Origin: Sphaerosporella brunnea
Lineage: Eukaryota; Ascomycota; Pezizomycetes; Pezizales; Pyronemataceae
Assembly (NCBI GenBank): GCA_008704415.1
Contig: VXIS01000140.1
Coordinates: forward strand, 1 to 64,000
DNA: 64,000 nt
Direction of reading: 5' to 3'
Part shown: piece by piece, positions 13,011 to 24,854 of the stretch
How positions within the stretch are numbered: position 1 is the stretch's first letter
Layout of the letters: each line of letters opens with the position of its first letter
Made by a program: the position numbers and the translations under genes
The notes under the pieces: generated by a model
Told to the model about the DNA's origin: nothing
Database searches by the model: none
Seen by the model: only the letters and a program-made list of their open reading frames with translations

Positions 13011-14620
13011 ATGCGCAGCGGCACGTACATCGCTGCCCTCGGGCGCCAATCCTTTGAGCCTTCCGCCCCCGCGCCATCTTCTTCACAGCAGGCGAACGAA
13101 CGACAGCGAGAGCTGATCAAGGCCCAGAACGACGTGCTTGCCACTGTTGGCGTTTGCTTGAGAGATGGACGGAGGGATGGCGATAAGGCTGCAGATCTGA
13201 TGGTCGAAAATGAAGTCGGCCTTGCTGTCGGCGCTGTCGATTCGACCGTTACGTATCTGGCGAGCTGGCCGCTGGTGGGTGTGAGGAATAGGCTGCAGGT
13301 AAGCTCCACGACGTAGGTGGAAGAGGAGCTGGGAGCTGATCTGGGTATAGACGTATACTGCCTATGCGGGATCGGGTTACTTGGATGTGTTGAGGTAGCA
13401 TGGCATCACAGCAGCTGGGCGGCGCTGTTCGCGGGAATGCCGGTGCACCTGGTTACCAGCTCAGTGTTCTTGCGAAGGAGTACTTGCAGACAAAGTTAAT
13501 GCGGCGGCTTGCCAGCTCGCCAATTTTCTTTGATAAGAAGTCGCAGAAGTTTAGGAGGGTGGAACTGCTTTGTGGGATTGACAGATGGTATGGTTTTTGT
13601 CCCGCTTGTTTGTGGTAGTAGCTGATGACGAAGATAGCTTGTCGTTCGCTGCTTGGTTCCTCATATATCCGCTCTGGTACCATTCGAATCTACAAGTCCT
13701 CCACCTCCTCCCACCATCACCGGTACTGCCTTCGTGGCACAGCTTCCTTTTGTTCACGCCCAGCTCCGCCATCTCACTCCCTTACCTGGCCGGCCCGCTC
13801 TTCTCGCTTGCAACCGGAAAATCCCTTCTATACCAACTCGCAACCTCCAGCTTCATCCACGGCTTCCTGATCCATTCCGTATCAAGCAAGCTCCAATTCA
13901 CTCTCTACAGTTGGATCCTCAATCGTCTTCCGGCCCCAACAACGGCCAAAAAGCTAGCGCCCTGATGATCATGCCACTCTCGACGAGGATGTTCTCGGAG
14001 AGATGATGGCGGTTGAAATTGAGATGGAGCCCAGTCTTGAAGACCTGGCTGAGCCGCGCCGCTCCACCTACACAGCTACGATCCCGTTTGATCCCCAGAC
14101 TGGCGAGATTATTGTCCCACCCCCGCAGGTCTCTACCGACCCATTGGAACTGGACGAAACCGATGTCGAGGACTCTCCACCACCCTCTCCGCGCCCTCCT
14201 CCGCTTCGCAGGAGCTCCTCCCTTGCCGCTCACCAGCAGCAAGAGCGCGAGCGCGAGCAGCAGCAGCAGCGGCGCCGGGAGGAAAAAACGCACGAGCAGC
14301 AGGTTCCCAAGACGAAGTACCGCACTACAGCGTTGTCATGTCACCCTGTAGACGTAGCAGCCTCTCACGCAGCAGACTGCATCACCAACGCTGTGTTACT
14401 GGTTGCGGAATCGATGGTGCTTAGGAAACCTAGCCATGAATGCGCTAGGAAGAGGATTCAACGCCAGGGTGTTCCCCCCACTGAGGATCTGGGGAACGGG
14501 CCAGGGATTGGTTGCCAAAGCACTTGTGTTTGGGGAGTGGGGACTCATGTTTGCGCTTTTCCAGGCAAGTTGGGGTGTTTGCACTTGGATTGGAAGTAGG
14601 TGGTTGAATATGGTGTATAA
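13011..14620 (+). pseudogene. Unrecognised membrane-protein gene, frameshifted left copy
   Basis: Mirror of 29917-31532. Small indels (for example near 13960 and 14425) break the reading frame that is open in the right arm. Confidence 0.55.
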
Positions 14621-14786
14621 TTGGAGATGGTGATGGGTGTTTGGCGTTTGGGAATGGCGTATGGGCTGTGGGCTTTTGTTGATACTCATTTGAAGTTTGT
14701 AATTGGTGTGGAGTTGCTGGCCTTGCGTTTGCATTTCCAGGTGGTCGTTGACTCACTCTGGTGCATCTTTCCGCATCACATCACAA

Positions 14787-15472
14787 CTATGTCTCCTCCT
14801 CTTCCGCTCCCTTCCGCTCCACTCTCCGCAATTCTGCCAACCCAGCAGGCGTACCAACAACCCCCAACCAAGCCGCGACATACCCCCCAGCACTCCCCCG
14901 CACCGCCTCCTCGCCCAAGCTCCGCATCACCTCGGCAGTGTGGCACGGGTGCACAAACCACCACATCTCGCCGTTCAGCGGGTGTTCCTGCTGCGTCACA
15001 GCGCCGTGCGGGTATGCCGCTGCCACCAGCTCGATGGTTTCTGCTGGCGCTAGTGGGAGGCTCGGGGACAGGTATAGCACTGGCACGGAGTATGTCGGGG
15101 ATAGGTGGATTGGTAGTGTATTTCTAGCGCTTTGTGAATGTGCGGGAGGGATTCGGGGTCCTCATCTTCTTCGTCTTCTTCTTCTTCTTCTTTCTTCTTC
15201 TTCTTCTTCTCCTCCTTCCTCATCGTCGCGAGTGGGTTTTGATGTTGGTTTAACCGGACGATGGAGTGAGAGGTAGGTTTCTACCGTGGACTCTGGCTTC
15301 GTGAGTGCAGGCCGGCAGGGTGGGTGCGGGGACAAACGAATGGAGCCCGCTGCTGGCGCAGCGTCCACTGCCCTGCGGTGTAGACATAGCCGTGCGATTG
15401 TAGGAAGGATTGGTGCGCGATGAAGGCTTCGCAGTGAGCAGCGAAGCGGGCGGGTGTTAACAGCGGGAACAT
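14787..15472 (-). pseudogene. ATG10: ATG10, frameshifted left copy
   Basis: Mirror of 29060-29749. An extra T in the poly-glutamate (CTT) tract near 15190 and a lost base near 15284 disrupt the frame; the catalytic HPC region is still readable. Confidence 0.7.
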
Positions 15473-15622
15473 CGCGTGTGTCTGGGTTAGTTTAACGCGC
15501 CAGCCAACTTCCGAACCCAGACGGGGTGGCCGCATTACCCGGCACGCCCCGCCAAAATTTCCCTTTCGCGGCAGTTTCGCACCTCAACCTCCTTCTTCAC
15601 AGCAAGAAAAAAACCCGCAACG

Positions 15623-16158
15623 ATGTCCGCCGCTGCTGCCGCCGCCGCCGCCAGCTCCAGCTCCAGCTTCGTCTCCGTCTGCAAGCTCCTCCCCGCCCGC
15701 CTCACGCGCTTCTTTGCGCGCTACCCGCCGGGCAGCAGCAACGACGTGCGCCGCAACCCGTTCAAGCCGACCGTGCACCCGGCGACCGGAAAGTGGCACA
15801 ACCCCGTGTACTCGCTTCGCCGCCAGGCAGAGCTGTTCAAGCTCGCGCGCAAGTACGGCGTCGAGGAGTTGCTGCCGCCCAGCAAGAAGAGTAGTGCCGA
15901 GCGCGAGGCGGCCAGGGCGAGGCGCGAGGCGCGCGGATTGAGGGTTAGGGGCCACAAGGAGGAGAGGACGCTTAAGGCTAGGTACATACTCCGTGTGCAG
16001 GAAGGGAGTGGTGTGCTGGGATATGGGGCTGATGAAAGCGCAGGATCGAGGTCCGGAGGGCGGCGATGGAGAGGATGCCGAAGCTTATCGAGGAATGGAA
16101 ACGGAGGGGCCACGGAAGGGGCTGGAAGGAATGGCCCAGTGGGAAAGCCCAGTTTTAG
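15623..16158 (+). CDS. MRPL25: Mitochondrial large-subunit protein mL59 (left copy)
   Basis: Exons 15623-15981 and 16044-16158; identical to the right-arm copy. Confidence 0.82.
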
Positions 16159-16550
16159 ATGTGCGGACTGGATTAGATTGGGTGCTAGGGGCGCGGGGTT
16201 GTACGGGATATCATATCATACACGGCGGAATTGTACTTTTATCACAACTTCTTCAACACCAAATTGTCACAAACCGCTTCCGGGGGGCCGCATTTCAGAG
16301 AAGTGAGGGGTGGAGTTTTGTCGACACCAATGCGCTTGCGCTCGCTTGGGATATTGGATGTGACCTGGTCACTAGGATGCGATATTGTGGTACATGTGAT
16401 ATCACTCGATCGTGGCTTTGGGGAGGGTTCAGTACCTATCACCACCTTGAGGCGCCATGCGTCGTGAGAAGGGCATTCATGTTACTCTAGAAGTACTTGG
16501 TCCACCACAATTGCCCAGCCAAACATCTCTCACCACCATCATCACTCGCA

Positions 16551-18636
16551 ATGACTGCTCCCGCAGCTCCACCGCAATCCACACCAGCCAAGGGACGGGC
16601 GAAGTTGACTCCCGCAACCCCGTCGACTCGTGCACCAGCCAAGGAACGGGGGAAGTCGGCTCCCGCAGCTCCACCGGCACTTGCACCAGCCAAGGAACGG
16701 GCGAAGTTGACTCACGCAGCGGCGCTTGCACCAGCTAAGGGACGGGCCAAGTCGAAGCAACTTGGAGGGTGGAAAAAAGGCAAATCATCCTCCTCACCAG
16801 CAGCATCCACAGACCCAGAAAGCACGAGAGACATAAGATCGCCCCATCCCCGCACCATCATCAACAACGAAAATGACCGCCCACAGGCTCTGAACCGGTT
16901 CAACCAGTTCCTGCGGCCCGTAGCCGCCAGTCTCGCGATCCCCTTTCCAGCAGAAACATTCCACCAGTTCTTCAGCCTAACGAACAAGCAGCGTGCCTCC
17001 CTCCGCAGCTGCCCCCACTGGAAGCTCCTTGACGTAACCTCAAATTTCCCGCGCAATTCCGGCAGCGAAGCTGCAGAGGCGTTTTTTCAGAATGTCTTGA
17101 GCGAGGAGAAGATCGAGGAGATGAGCCGGTTGCAGCGATTCGATGCGTGGGCGAATGAGGTGGCTAAGGATATGCCCGTGCTGATGAGAGCGGCTACATG
17201 GGAGGCCGCAATGATGCTGAATGTGGCTACACTTTCGGCGCCGGCGGGGCCGGCGAGGGCGGCGGGGAGTGGGCCGCTGTTGGAGGCGGCGATGGTAAGA
17301 TGGTTTGAGCGTGCACTTGGCGCTACAGTGGAGGATATGTGGCGTCTCCGCCCCCATCTGCTGCGGCAGAAACTGCGGCTGCAGCAACCCCACCAGAAGC
17401 AGCCGTGGAGTGCTTATAAGCCGACGCAAGAAGCGGATCCTAAGTTGTTCAACCTGAACTTTCCGTCGGCGAGTGGGGTGGTGAAGTTTTACCCGTCGCT
17501 GCCGGGGGTGGTGCAGGAGTTCTTTGATGATCCGATAATGCTGGAGTATGTGGAGCGCTCGTATGATGCCGTTGTGGTCGCCCAGACAGAACTGAGGGCG
17601 AATTATACCCCCCAGGTTAAGGCGCTATTTGAGCTTGATTGGTGTGGCATTGGGGAGACGCACCGCATGGCGATCGTGGCGAAGGCGCTGTCAAATCTTT
17701 TCTTCATGGATGATCCGGTGCAGCTGGCAGGGCTGGCAGGCGCTGAGGGTTGGCTCCCTGAGGATCCCTTGCACCCAAAATGTATCCCCCTTCCCTCCCC
17801 TCCTCCTCCCTAGCTAATAACATATAGTCTCAAAATTTCCGCACTCGCCCAGACCACACCCATCCCCTCCACTGGCGTGGCGAATGGGCAGTAGAATCCA
17901 TCCGGAAACGCTCTCCAGCGCACCCACAGCGCTCTTCTCCCTCCTGGGCTGGCTTCTAGGGACCTAGAGCCCGATCTCGCCACTCCCACCCTCCCACAAC
18001 CGCCACGCCCCACGGGCTTTGTTTCTACCACTCCAGCTCTTGTCCCCAATGCCGGCGCAACTTCGCCTCCAGCTGCAAAAGCAGCCGTATTCGAGCTCGG
18101 CTCTCGGCATAGAAGCCCGGTCCACGCCTGCTTCCTGGTACGGACATCCGCCTGATCACGCGCCCGCGCTTCGTGCGCAACCATCTGTTGGAGCCGGTAT
18201 TTGGCGTTCGCCCGTGGGCTGGCAGAAAGCTAACAACGCACACGCGCTCTTCCAGGAGGTGGTACGCCTCGGAAATGCGTTGTGGCTTACCAGGCTTTGT
18301 AGAGAGGTATTGAGCTGTTGGCACGGCGAGGAGGGAGCGGATTTTCGTGGAGGTGGGCAAAGAGCGGTTAGAAAGATGTGGGGGAGGAGGGGATGGAGTC
18401 GGTTGCTGACAGTGTTGAGGAGTATGATGCCGGAGTATAGAGAGCGGTGTAAAGACACCCTCAGAAGCTCCGGAGAAGGCGGATGAGTATCGTGCTGGGC
18501 GTGGTGTTTGTGGACAGAGATACGGGCGGGCTTTTGAGGGGAGGTCAGCGGGGGCATTTGGGGAAGCCGCCGGTTGCGGGGATCGAGAAGAGGTGTTGGA
18601 GGCGCTGGATAATCCTGGGAGTTGTGGGCGCTGTTG
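16551..18636 (+). pseudogene. Unrecognised 682-aa gene, frameshifted left copy
   Basis: Mirror of 25886-27981. The first exon is intact and identical to the right arm. The second is broken by many single-base losses after 17820, including a TC lost just after the acceptor site and a substituted stop codon. Confidence 0.7.
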
Positions 18637-19882
18637 ATTTGGGGGGATCTGGATACACGCTGCATCCTACCAATATGGAATTGAATAGCATTCTCGAATC
18701 GATCAGCCATACTGAATCGGCGTGCTGCTTTTGTGGTCAAACACCATAGTTATAGCCGTGATTGAAACCGATTTTGAAGGCGAGTGATTCAGAGTGATGC
18801 GCTGCGCAGCGACCACAGTTCACCATTCAGCACTCGTTCAAGGAATCCAAGACCGCTCTCCCCTAGTCGGCCTGCTCCCGTGTATGGGGAGCCCCAACAG
18901 ACGGGTAAAACTGTGGGGACAGATACCAGGTTTCTTATGTCCGTCATAGGCCCTTGGCCTCACTCCGATTCGCAAGATAGGAGGCACTCGGGCTAACGCC
19001 CTCGTGTACGCTGTATGATTTTAAAACAAAAAACAAAACAAAAAAAGCCTGCTCCCGTTCCGCGGCACTGTCCACAACGCAAAACACCGTTCGCTGTCTC
19101 GGGCCTCGGTCTATGATGTAAGCTCAAGCGCCCGCTAGCGGTTCTGGTAGAATAGGGTGAATCTGCTTTTTGTAAAGCTTCGGCCCGGCGAACTGCCTCT
19201 ACGCTGCATTGTGTATGAGTACGGATACAAGTCGTGTTTAACGTTAAAGCATATATCCTTTTGTTTATCAATTCGGGCCTTGCGGCGGTGGCTGATCAGA
19301 TTATGAAACAAGGCAAGGTCCCACCGTGCCGGCTGCTTGTTCCTGCAAAGTGCACGTGCTGCTGGAGCATCACGAACAGGCACTCGCGATTGGGTTGTAG
19401 GTTAGATCACTCGTAAGCATTTGAATCATGCGGGCCCCCATAACGGCGGGGTGAGTCCCAATTGATGCGTCAGCGTCTCTGCGTGCGAGCAGCAGCGTCG
19501 AAGCCTGCCGCTGCTCGCTGATCCTCCCCGGATGCTGCGGGTTTACCGGCTGCGGGTTTTCCAGTGCGAGCGTGAACCCATTGGGCGAGGCAGTTGGTGT
19601 TGATGTCCCTCCTGCTGCAAGGGGTTGCATGCACCGCTCAGCTTCACTGCGAATCACTCGGCCAAGCGCCTATTTCAGTCCCAGCTCTCCTCCTTCTTCG
19701 TCTTCTTCTTCTTCTTCTTCTCTTTTCCTCCTCACTCTCAGCCTTCACTCTCAGCCAACACCGAAGTCCACACTTGCTGCTTTTGCTACTCTTTGTTTCG
19801 ACGACCTTCACTCCATACCCGTGTCGTCTACTTTTGCAAACAACTTCCTCTCCGTTCTATCAACTGACACCGCCTTGACAGC

Positions 19883-20548
19883 ATGCAGTTCCTTCTTCTT
19901 CCTCATCCCGCTGACTCTCCTCCTTCTCATCCCGCCTCGTGCAATCCCCTGCAGCCGAACGACCTCCGAGTCAACGTCTACCCTTTCGACCGCCGCACCT
20001 TCATGACAAATCGTCGACCCGTTCGCAGAGAAGCCTCTCCCGAGCCCGCTCCTCAGGAGTCTACGACATCATCGCTCCCGAGGGTGGCATCCGGCCGCTG
20101 TACCAACACAGTTCCTTACTCTTTTGAATCACGACCCATGACGGGGCCCCCCCAGCCCGTGGCTCCCTTAGGCGAGATTTGCGAGCACCAAATCGGGATG
20201 ACGATGAAGCTCAACAGTGGTATCCTGTTGGACGGACAGGTGAGGATTGGTTCGATCGTGGCGATCGTCAGTTCCAGTTTCGACGGACCTCCGGCCCAGC
20301 ATGGTGTACTATCTACACGGGCGGTTGGAGTGTCTGTGATGACAACAACGCTGGCTTGGGTCCTTCCAAGCAATTCTACAAGTGCTTGAGTGGTGATTGT
20401 ATGTTTTTCCTACATGTTTTGATGTTGCTTTCCTGCTGGTTACGGGTGCTGATTTGGTATTTTCGAATAGTCTACAACCTTTACGACCAGCGATCGGTGC
20501 CAATGCGTCCCCACCACCATAATGGTTGTGAAGCTCCGTGGGTGTTAG
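19883..20548 (+). pseudogene. PIR-type cell-wall protein, frameshifted left copy
   Basis: Mirror of 23919-24594. Lost bases (for example in the CAGGAGTC, ATCCGGCCGCT and ACCAGCGATC stretches) break the frame that is open in the right arm. Confidence 0.75.
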
Positions 20549-22126
20549 AAGTTTGAGACCTTCTGTGGGTTATTAGATTGCGTTTGGGTAGAGCTAGAGG
20601 GGGTGCTGAGCTACCACTGCATTTGTTTTTCCTTGTACGATGGTTTTCTTTGGACGGGATGGATGATGATTGCTTTATGACTACGAGACGGGCTTCGCAG
20701 TGATAGACTGTACATTCAGAGTTTGAGGAATGAAGGAAACTTGACAGCTGGTTGACTCCATGTGAATTCCCTTTGCTCCTCACGGAGAATTTCCGATGGA
20801 GCTGCGGAGTCTGCTGCTGCTACGCCAACGAGCAATTGATCCCTTCACGTTTACTCTGTTACTCGGACTCCACCTCCTTCTCGCATAACAAGTCCATCTC
20901 CCTCTCTGCCGACGCTCGCTACTTTCCTCTCGTATCTTTCTCTACAAGGTTAACATGGAAGCCTCACCAAACTGTTCTGGTTCGAAGACTCTCTCTCTCC
21001 GGTTTGTAACTCTACTCTCAACGGATCCTCTCGCCTTTTTCCCATTGAGCAATATCTTCATGGGCTGAGCCAGCGTCTTCAACGCCGGCTCTACTCTCCT
21101 CGTCCTAGCCAGCTTACGATCTCTGTTGCTCTTCATTATTGAGGCATGGAGATGGTCGGGGGTCTGGCAGCATGAGACGTCACTCGGAGAGTTACCTGTC
21201 ACTCGTATGTTCTACGAGCGACCCGATGCGTCCGGATGCTTGGGCCTCAAAACAGATGGTCCTATTCGCATTCCCAAATAAAACGTGTAGAGATTTATGT
21301 GAGAACTGATTCACAGACAGACTGATCATGCGGTGAGTTACCGAAACCGAGGTCGTCAAAGTACTAGGGTACAGGGTAATTCGGGTGCCGTTACACACAT
21401 GCAAGAGCACCCGACTTCTTTCCTCCAACAACCAAACAATGCCCGACTTTGTCGTCCACGAAGATTCGGTATTTTTTCTTCAAAAAGGCTCTAGGGAGCC
21501 TACGATGCCACCCCCAGCTTCACAAAGTTCTAGCAGCAATCGTAGTGGCGTTGCCAGTTGCTGTTTGTTCGGGAGCACCCGACTTATAGCTACAACCCAA
21601 GTACTCTGCAATTCGCTTGAGCGCTTCCAGAAGACATTGCATATCGATAACGGAAATTAAACGTTTCCCTCCCCAATCTCGGTTCGGGCCGGTCGCTCTT
21701 TACATGCCGCGTCACTGATCCATTACGCTGACTCAGCGTCATTATCGAGCCCCAGAGTTCCGTCGCAAAGTGACAGCACCCATCCAGCCTAAACTGACTG
21801 ATGAGAATTCATGAGGGTACTCTACTGTCCGTGCCCCCAGTGTCGTTTCCTTCTCCCCAGTGTCGCGCTGAGATGTTTTTGTAGAACGACACGCCACTGA
21901 CAACGCGCATAGTACTGTTGTCCAGGGCAACGCTCACTACGGCGTTTTGTTGGATATTTGCCACTGTCACTCATCGTCGCCGGTCTGCACGCGCCACCAG
22001 CGAGTGTTCAGGCGCGCGTCACAAGTGAACCTCGCCTGGCCAGCATCCATAACGCTGGACCGCGTGCTCGTCGACCACTTCAACTTCAACAGCGCAATCC
22101 AACCCTTAACACTCAGCCCAAACCTT
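20549..22126. other. Intergenic, left of the axis
   Basis: No gene is supported. Short reading frames here do not survive comparison with the right arm. It includes the mirror (about 21815-21912) of the hairpin element at 22528-22625, partly deleted. Confidence 0.6.
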
Positions 22127-22170
22127 CACACACGCACACACACACGCATCACACACACGCATCACACATA
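22127..22170. repeat. CA-rich microsatellite, left of the axis
   Basis: Short tandem CACACA blocks broken by GCAT. The inverted copy lies at about 22275-22320, where the repeat number differs slightly. Confidence 0.8.
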
Positions 22171-22180
22171 ACAATGTCGG

Positions 22181-22264
22181 ACCGGTAGCCAGCTCTCGAG
22201 ATCCCTAGAGTTTCTGCGCAGAAGGAAAGCTCCTTAGGGATCTCGAGAAGCTGCGTAACCTGGT
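22181..22264. other. Axis of the palindrome, no spacer
   Basis: The two arms meet at the perfect 12-bp palindrome TTCTGCGCAGAA (22212-22223), so the axis is at 22217/22218 with no loop sequence. Around it the arms pair imperfectly: ctcgagatccctagag on the left against ctccttagggatctcgag on the right. No telomeric array is present; a single TTAGGG is the only resemblance. Confidence 0.85.
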
Positions 22265-22274
22265 CCGACATTGT

Positions 22275-22320
22275 TATGTGTGATGCGTGTGTGTGATGCG
22301 TGTGTGTGTGCGTGTGTGGA
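22275..22320. repeat. TG-rich microsatellite, right of the axis
   Basis: GTGTGTG blocks separated by ATGCG; inverted partner of the CA-rich tract at 22127-22170. Confidence 0.8.
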
Positions 22321-22527
22321 AGGTTTGGGCTGAGTGGAAGGGTTGGATTTGCGCTGTTGAAGTTGAAGTGAGAGCACGCGTCCAGCGTTATGGATGCTGG
22401 CAAGGCGAGGTGTTCACTTGTTGATCGCGGCCTGAAAAACTCGCTGGTGGCGAGTGGCGACCGGACCGATGAGTGACACGTGACAAAATCCAACAAAACG
22501 CCGTGTGAAGCGTTGCCCGGACAACAG

Positions 22528-22625
22528 TACTATCGCGTTGCCCCCAGTGGAGTGTCGTTCCTACAAAAACATCTCAGCGCGACACTGGGGAGAAAACGAC
22601 ACTGGGGGCAACGCGACAGTAGAGT
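22528..22625. repeat. Hairpin element with ~25-bp inverted repeats
   Basis: TACTATCGCGTTGCCCCCAG at the left end pairs with the inverted ACGACACTGGGGGCAACGCG at the right. TA dinucleotides lie at both ends. The word CCCAGTGTCG also recurs inside. This is probably a very small MITE. Confidence 0.5.
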
Positions 22626-23918
22626 ACCCTCATGAATTCTCATCAGTCAGTTTAGGCTGGATGGGTGCTGTCACTTTGCGACGGAACTCTGGGGCTCGAT
22701 AATGACGCTGAGTCAGCGTAATGGATCAGTGACGCGGCATGTAAGAGCGACCGGCCCGAACCCGAGATTGGGGAGGGAAACGTTTTAATTTCCGTTATCG
22801 ATATGCAATGTCTTCTGGAAGCGCTCAAGCGAATTGCAGAGTACTTGGGTGTAGCTATAAGTCGGGTGCTCCCCGAACAAACAGCAACTGGCAACGCCAC
22901 TACGATTGCTGCTAGAACTTTGTGAAGCTGGGGGTGGCATCGTAGGCCTCCCTAGAGCCTTTTTGAAGAAAAAATACCGACTTCTTCGTGGACGACAAAG
23001 GTCTTGGCATTGTTTGGTTGTATGGAGGAAAGAAGTCGGGTGCTCTTTGCATGTGTGTAACGGCACCCGAATTACCCTTGTACCCTAGTACTTTGACGAC
23101 CTCGGTTTCGGTAACTCACCGCATGATCAGTCTGTCTGTGAATCAGTTCTCACATAAATCTCTACACGTTTTATTTGGGAATTGCGAATAGACCATCTGT
23201 TTTTGATGGCCCAAGCATCCGGACGCATCGGGTCGCTCGTAGAACATACGAGTGACAGGTAACTCTCCGAGTGACGTCTCATGCTGCCAGACCCCCGACC
23301 ATCTCCAAAAAAAAATGCCTCAATAATGAAGAGCAACAGAGATCGTAAAGCTGGCTAGGACCGAGGAGAGTAGAGCCGGCGTTGAAGACGCTGGCTTCAG
23401 CCCATGAAGATATTTGCTCAATGGGAAAAAGGCGAGAGGATCCGTTGAGAGTAGAGTTACAAACCGGAGAGAGAGTCTTCGAACCAGAACAGTTTGGTGA
23501 GGCTTCCATGGTTAACCTTGTAGAGAAAGATACGAGAGGAAAGTAGCGAGCGTCGGCAGAGAGGGAGATGGACTTGTTATGCGAGAAGGAGGTGGAGTCC
23601 GAGGTAACAGAGTAAACGTGAAGGGATCAATTGCTCGTTGGCGTAGCAGCAGCAGACTCCGCAGCTCCATTCGGAAATTCTCCGTGCAGGAGCAAAGGGA
23701 ATTCACATGGAGTCAACCAGCTGTCAAGTTTCCTTTCCATTCCTCAAACTCTGAATGTACAGTCTATCACTGCGAAGCCCGTCTCGTAGTCATAAAGCAA
23801 TCATCATCCATCTCCGTCCAAAGAAAACCCATCGTACAAGAAAACAATGCAGTGTAGCTCAGCACCCCTCTAGCTCTACCCAAACGCAATCTAATAACCC
23901 ACAGAAGGTCTCAAACTT
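22626..23918. other. Intergenic, right of the axis
   Basis: No gene is supported in this 1.3 kb downstream of the PIR gene. A short sequence GCACCCGACTT is repeated near 22870 and 23035. Confidence 0.6.
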
Positions 23919-24594
23919 CTAACACCCACGGAGCTTCACAACCATTATGGTGGTGGGGACGCATTGGCCACCGATCGCCTGGTCGTAAAGGTTGTAGACT
24001 ATTCGAAATACCAAATCAGCACCCGTAACCAGCAGGAAGCAACATCAAAACATGTAGGAAAAACATACAATCACCACTCAAGCACTTGTAGAATTGCTTG
24101 GAAGGACCCAAAGCCAGCGTGTTGTCATCACAGACACTCCAACCGCCCGTGTAGATAGCACCATGCTGGGCCGGAGGTCCGTCGAACTGGAACTGACGAT
24201 TCGCCACGATCGAACCAATCCTCCCCTGTCCGTCCAACAGGATACCACTGTTGAGCTTCATCGTCATCCCGATTTGGTGCTCGCAAATCTCGCCTAAGGG
24301 AGCTCCACGGGCTGGGGGGGCCCCGTCATGGGTCGTGATTCCAAAAGAGTAAGGAACTGTGTTGGTACAGCCGGCCGGAATGCCACCCTCGGGAGCGATG
24401 ATGTCGTAGACTCCCTGAGGAGCGGGCTCGGGAGAGGCTTCTCTGCGAACGGGGTCGATGCGATTTGTCATGAAGGGGTTGCGGCGGTCGAAAGGGTAGA
24501 CGTTGACTCGGAGGTCGTTCGGCTGCAGGGGATTGCACGAGGCCGGGATGAGAAGGAGGAGAGTCAGCGGGATGAGAGAAAGAAGGAACTGCAT
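23919..24594 (-). CDS. Secreted PIR-domain cell-wall protein
   Basis: Exons 24069-24594 and 23919-23998 (70-bp intron) encode 201 aa. [20 protein letters not shown] is a signal peptide. Dibasic sites (DRRN, VRRE) follow, as expected for Kex2 processing. The C-terminal domain has [46 protein letters not shown] and [13 protein letters not shown], the four-cysteine signature of PIR/Cis3 proteins that attach covalently to beta-1,3-glucan. No internal Pir glutamine repeats are visible, so it is a Cis3-like minimal form. A CT-rich tract precedes the start. Confidence 0.85.
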
Positions 24595-24854
24595 GCTGTC
24601 AAGGCGGTGTTCAGTTGATAGAACGGAGAGGAAGTTGTTTGCAAAAGTAGACGACACGGGTATGGAGTGAAGGCGTCGAAACAAAGAGTAGCAAAAAGCA
24701 GCAAGTGTGGAGACTTCGGTGTTGGCTGAGAGTGAAGGCTGAGAGTGAGGAGGAAAAGAAGAAGAAGAAGAAGAAGAAGACGAAGAAGGAGGAGAGCTGG
24801 GACTGAAATAGGCGCTTGGCCGAGTGATTCGCAGTGAAGCTGAGCGGTGCATGC

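Larger units (their letters stand above)
1..22217 (+). repeat. Left arm of a 22-kb palindrome
   Basis: This arm is the reverse complement of 22218-44562. The sum of paired coordinates drifts from 44563 at the outer edge, to 44552 at DPH6, 44544 at CDC6, 44532 at mL59 and about 44445 near the axis, so this arm is about 120 bp shorter than its partner. DPH6, CDC6, the NDUFAF8-like gene and mL59 read identically in both arms. Small deletions and substitutions cluster in roughly 1-900, 5400-7900, 13000-15400 and 18000-22200. The arm reaches the first base of the window, so its true outer end is unknown. Confidence 0.97.

Noticed and set aside
21385..21660. 91-codon frame near the axis (mirror 22785-23066)
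   Set aside because: The protein changes frame between the arms and contains no recognisable motif.
22212..22240. Telomere or hairpin chromosome end at the axis
   Set aside because: Only a single TTAGGG is present, with no array.
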